DNA of 7,896 bases. Source: Pseudomonadota bacterium (GTDB lineage: Bacteria; Pseudomonadota; Alphaproteobacteria; Rhizobiales; Hyphomicrobiaceae). The notes under the pieces were generated by a model. The model ran no database searches and was not told the origin of the DNA. It saw nothing but the letters and a program-made list of their open reading frames with translations. The stretch is from contig JAEYYQ010000623.1 of the NCBI GenBank assembly GCA_023428365.1, positions 1 to 7,896 of the forward strand. The letters are read 5' to 3'. Positions 5,446 through 7,896 of this stretch are shown in pieces (the stretch's first letter is position 1; the number at the start of each line of letters is the position of its first letter). The position numbers were made by a program, and so were the translations under genes.

Positions 5446-6706
5446 AAATTCCGATCGACTGGGAAAGTCCGCGCAGGGTGTGACGGCCGAGATCGTCCAG
5501 GCTGCAACCAAGCCGCGCGGCGACGGGCTCGGTGATCAGGAGGCTGCGTCCGAGCGTTTTGCTGAGAGCTTCGACGCGGCTTGCAGCATTCACAGCTTGC
5601 CCAATAACGGTGAAGTCCAGCCGCTCGGGGGCGCCGACGTTGCCGAAGAACACGTCGCCCTCATGTAGGGCAATACCGCTTCTCAGGGGCTGCCATCCTG
5701 AAATTACCGCCAGCTCATCGGTCGGTCTGGTATTGAGGGCTTCGATATCAGCGAGCGCCTGTTCAGCGGCCGCCAGCGCGGACTTTGCGGCATTGTCGGC
5801 GCTGGGGAATGCATCGAGCGGAAACACTGCCAGCAGACCATCACCGATGAACTTCAAGACTTCTCCGCCATGAGCCAGGACCGCTCCAGCCATACGTTCG
5901 AAGTAGGCATTCAGCAGGGTGGTCATTTGAGGACCGGAGAGACGATCGGCGAGATCCGTAAACCCGCGCAGGTCCGAGGCCCAGATGATGGCGCGGATCG
6001 ATTTCCCGGAACCCCGCTGGATCGAACCCGCCAGGACCTCAGTGCCCGCTGCCGTCCCGAGATAGGTGTCGAGCACATTGCCCGCGATGCGCAACATGAT
6101 GTGTCGGCCGACATGCAGTCCGAACAGCGCGAAAATGCGCCGGATCGCGGCAACCTCAGAGTCGCTGAACCCGTTTGGATGCTTGGTCGCGGCTGTCGCC
6201 GCATTGTGATAGGCACCGCTGACGAGCGGCATCAGCATGTAGTCGACGATTCCCTGCTGCGCGAGTTGCGCCATGAGCGGGTAACGGCTGACGGTTTCCG
6301 GATCTCCCGTGTTCGCGCGGAATGCCTCGCCGTATTCGATCGTGCGAAAGATCGGGTTCTTCCGATAGCTGTCGCTCTCAAGTGCGGCAGCGGCGACCTG
6401 CGTCTCGTCGCACAGACCGTCTGCCCGCTCCCAATTCCAGGCAAAGCCAATCAACTGCGGATGCAGCGTGCCTGCATGCAAACTGGCGCGATCCAGCGGA
6501 ATTCCCGCTGCGACCAGTCGCCAGACAAGGGCCTCGAACAAGGCCAGCAGATCGTCCTCGCGGATGGCATCGCTCAACAACCACGCTTCAATCTCATCCA
6601 GCGTCGTCACCGCGGGAGCCGACGACGCTCCGCGATTGGCGCGCCGTTTCAACGCAACTGCAGTTGGATATTTGCGTGGTGATGGATCGAGGATTGCTGG
6701 AGCCAT
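5423..6706 (-). CDS. Class III adenylate cyclase with an uncharacterised N-terminal region
   Basis: Makes cAMP from ATP. The 427-residue protein carries a class III cyclase domain over about 235-420. All key residues are visible: metal ligands Asp245 (in WASDLRGFT) and Asp289 (in KFIGDGLLAVF), adenine-selecting Lys285 and Asp364 (in RLDFTVIG), and transition-state Asn373 and Arg377 (in VNAASR). The Lys/Asp pair points to ATP rather than GTP. There is no membrane segment, so the enzyme should be soluble. Residues about 35-215 form a separate region with WRLVAAGIPLDRASLHAGTL, HPQLIGFAW and FGLHVGRHI. I recall similar regions in rhizobial cyclases and suspect a sensory, GAF-like fold, but have no proof. 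The ATG at 6706 has no strong ribosome binding site. mutL ends 72 bases upstream on the same strand, and the 3' end overlaps the membrane protein gene by 23 bases. No cAMP receptor gene is in view. Confidence 0.9.
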   Translation of the reverse strand: MAPAILDPSPRKYPTAVALKRRANRGASSAPAVTTLDEIEAWLLSDAIREDDLLALFEALVWRLVAAGIPLDRASLHAGTLHPQLIGFAWNWERADGLCDETQVAAAALESDSYRKNPIFRTIEYGEAFRANTGDPETVSRYPLMAQLAQQGIVDYMLMPLVSGAYHNAATAATKHPNGFSDSEVAAIRRIFALFGLHVGRHIMLRIAGNVLDTYLGTAAGTEVLAGSIQRGSGKSIRAIIWASDLRGFTDLADRLSGPQMTTLLNAYFERMAGAVLAHGGEVLKFIGDGLLAVFPLDAFPSADNAAKSALAAAEQALADIEALNTRPTDELAVISGWQPLRSGIALHEGDVFFGNVGAPERLDFTVIGQAVNAASRVEALSKTLGRSLLITEPVAARLGCSLDDLGRHTLRGLSQSIGIFSPASAT

Positions 6707-6762
6707 GGTCCGCTCGCAAACAGGTGTCTGAGATGCTCAGAGTAAACCGTTATGGCGCGTCC

Positions 6763-6779
6763 GCCCAGGAGAGCTGGGC
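6763..6779 (-). terminator. Hairpin at the mutL stop codon, weak terminator candidate
   Basis: On the reverse strand GCCCAG-CTCTC-CTGGGC forms a perfect 6-base stem with a 5-base loop, beginning at the last base of the mutL TAG. It is stable for its size, but no run of T follows, so intrinsic termination would be weak. It could partly separate mutL from the cyclase gene, or protect the mutL mRNA end. Confidence 0.3.
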
Positions 6780-7896
6780 TATTTCCGGCCAAACAGCCGC
6801 TCGATATCGCCGAGTGCCAATTCGACGTACGTTGGCCGCCCGTGATTGCATTGCCCGGATAAGGGCGTCGCTTCCATCTCGCGCAGCAACGCGTTCATCT
6901 CGGTCGGTGTCAATCGCCGCCCGGCACGCACACTGCCATGGCAAGCCATCGTTGCGCACACAGCTTCTAGCCGTTCCTTGAGCACAAGACGCTGGCCTTC
7001 GCGCAGGATATCGGCGGCTAGGTCGCGCACCAATCCCTGCACATCGGTTTGCCCGAGCAACGCTGGTGTTTCGCGCACCGCGACGGTGCCCGAACCGAAC
7101 GACTCCAGAACCAAACCGAGGTCTGCCAACTCATCGGCGTGTTCGACGAGCGCTTCCGCTTCGGCGTCGCCGACCGTGATGATTTCTGGGATCAGCAGGC
7201 CTTGCCGCGCCACACCGCCGTTGGCCAGCATCGCCTTCATGCGTTCGTATACCAGGCGTTCGTGGGCCGCGTGCTGATCCACGATCACCATAGATGTGCG
7301 TGTCTGCGCGATGATGTAAGTCTCGTGCAGCTGGCAGCGCGCAGCTCCGAGCGGCCGATCGGCGAGGTCTGTGGTTGCGGTGTCTGCGGGTGCGGATGTG
7401 TCGGCGCTAGGCTCGTCCACGGCAGCCAGCGGGGCTTGAATGGCTTCTGCCAGACCGGGCGAAAATCGCATCATTGGTGGTGGTCTTGCGAAACCGCTCG
7501 AGGCGTACGACGGTGCAGCGGGACGGCGCGCCAGGAGGTCGACCGCAGCGGTCCCACCCGCGGCAGATGCTCTGAATACGGCTGCTTCGAGAGCCTGTCG
7601 CAAGGATGTGATTACCAGTGCACGGGCCGCTCCGGGATCGCGGAACCGCACTTCGGTTTTCGCTGGATGAACGTTCACGTCGACTTCGCGCGGATCGAGG
7701 TCGATGAAGATGGCAAGCAGCGGCTGACGACCGCGCGGGATCGTATCTCCGTAAGCTGCGCGCACTGCGCCGACCAGCAGCTTGTCGCGCACCGGCCGTC
7801 CGTTGACGAATAGGAACTGCTGCGTCGCATCCGGCCGATGCAGGGTCGGCAATCCGGCAAAACCGGAAACGCGGATGCCCTGACGCTCACCGGTGA
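6779..7896 (-). CDS. mutL: DNA mismatch repair protein MutL (partial, N-terminus beyond the window)
   Basis: MutL couples mismatch recognition by MutS to strand removal. Only the last 371 residues lie in the window, running off the right edge; the GHKL ATPase motifs are therefore missing from view. The first visible part is the end of the N-terminal domain, with [12 protein letters not shown] and the signature [14 protein letters not shown] poorly conserved Ala/Pro-rich linker follows (about 110-180 of the visible part), then the C-terminal dimerisation domain. That domain contains the endonuclease motif DQHA(x)2E(x)4E (bases 7244-7279), ACHGSVRAG (6920-6946) and CNHGRP (6833-6850), a variant of CPHGRP. 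These predict a nicking MutL, as expected in bacteria lacking MutH. The protein ends FGRK just before TAG at 6779. A TTG near 7850 is not the start: the frame stays open to the edge with MutL-like residues ([12 protein letters not shown]). Confidence 0.96.
   Translation of the reverse strand, partial: TGERQGIRVSGFAGLPTLHRPDATQQFLFVNGRPVRDKLLVGAVRAAYGDTIPRGRQPLLAIFIDLDPREVDVNVHPAKTEVRFRDPGAARALVITSLRQALEAAVFRASAAGGTAAVDLLARRPAAPSYASSGFARPPPMMRFSPGLAEAIQAPLAAVDEPSADTSAPADTATTDLADRPLGAARCQLHETYIIAQTRTSMVIVDQHAAHERLVYERMKAMLANGGVARQGLLIPEIITVGDAEAEALVEHADELADLGLVLESFGSGTVAVRETPALLGQTDVQGLVRDLAADILREGQRLVLKERLEAVCATMACHGSVRAGRRLTPTEMNALLREMEATPLSGQCNHGRPTYVELALGDIERLFGRK

Noticed and set aside
5870..6682. 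Open frame of 270 codons on the forward strand opposite the cyclase gene
   Set aside because: The reverse strand encodes an intact cyclase with all catalytic residues. This frame has low-complexity Arg/Gln/Asp-rich composition and no domain.
7049..7813. Open frame of 254 codons on the forward strand opposite mutL
   Set aside because: Shadow of mutL; Cys/Arg/Gly-rich with no motif.
7850..7852. TTG as the start of mutL
   Set aside because: The frame stays open to the window edge and encodes MutL-like residues upstream, so the gene is simply cut by the window.
1..7896. CRISPR array, insertion sequence, prophage, toxin-antitoxin or defence system
   Set aside because: No direct repeats with regular spacers, no transposase, integrase or terminal repeats, and no orphan gene of foreign character; the genes look like ordinary chromosomal core genes.

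Overview
The window reads as chromosomal core DNA of a GC-rich alphaproteobacterium. Best guess is the order Hyphomicrobiales, near Bradyrhizobium, Nitrobacter, Afipia or Rhodopseudomonas. This rests on the protein sequences (PurD, TadA, RluB, RsmD, MutL), a MutL with its own endonuclease motifs, and a class III adenylate cyclase with a long N-terminal region of the kind common in rhizobia. The genus assignment is inference. I see no mobile element, tRNA, rRNA, CRISPR array or plasmid signal. Every gene wholly inside the window looks intact.

Layout: (1) 1-134, no supported gene; it holds two dyad elements and the ribosome binding site of purD. (2) 135-2435, forward: purD (purine synthesis), then a patatin-like acyl hydrolase after an 81-base gap with inverted repeats. 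(3) 2442-2906, reverse: tadA, tail-to-tail with the patatin gene and head-to-head with rluB. (4) 2947-5445, forward: a tightly overlapped run of an RluB-type 23S rRNA pseudouridine synthase, RsmD (16S rRNA methyltransferase) and a ten-segment membrane protein resembling DMT/EamA transporters. (5) 5423-6706, reverse: a class III adenylate cyclase whose 3' end overlaps the transporter gene by 23 bases. (6) 6779-7896, reverse: mutL, cut by the right edge so that its N-terminal ATPase region is missing.

Functionally the middle is a translation-quality block. TadA makes inosine-34 in tRNA, RluB modifies 23S rRNA, and RsmD modifies 16S rRNA. The transporter gene begins inside rsmD, so it is probably co-translated with it, although its substrate is unknown. 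The cyclase has all residues expected for making cAMP and probably senses something through its uncharacterised N-terminal half. It lies 72 bases downstream of mutL on the same strand and may share its transcript.

I found no convincing new multi-gene system. The best leads are the cyclase N-terminal region, the dyads before purD, the inverted repeats in the purD-patatin gap, and the overlapping start of the membrane protein gene.
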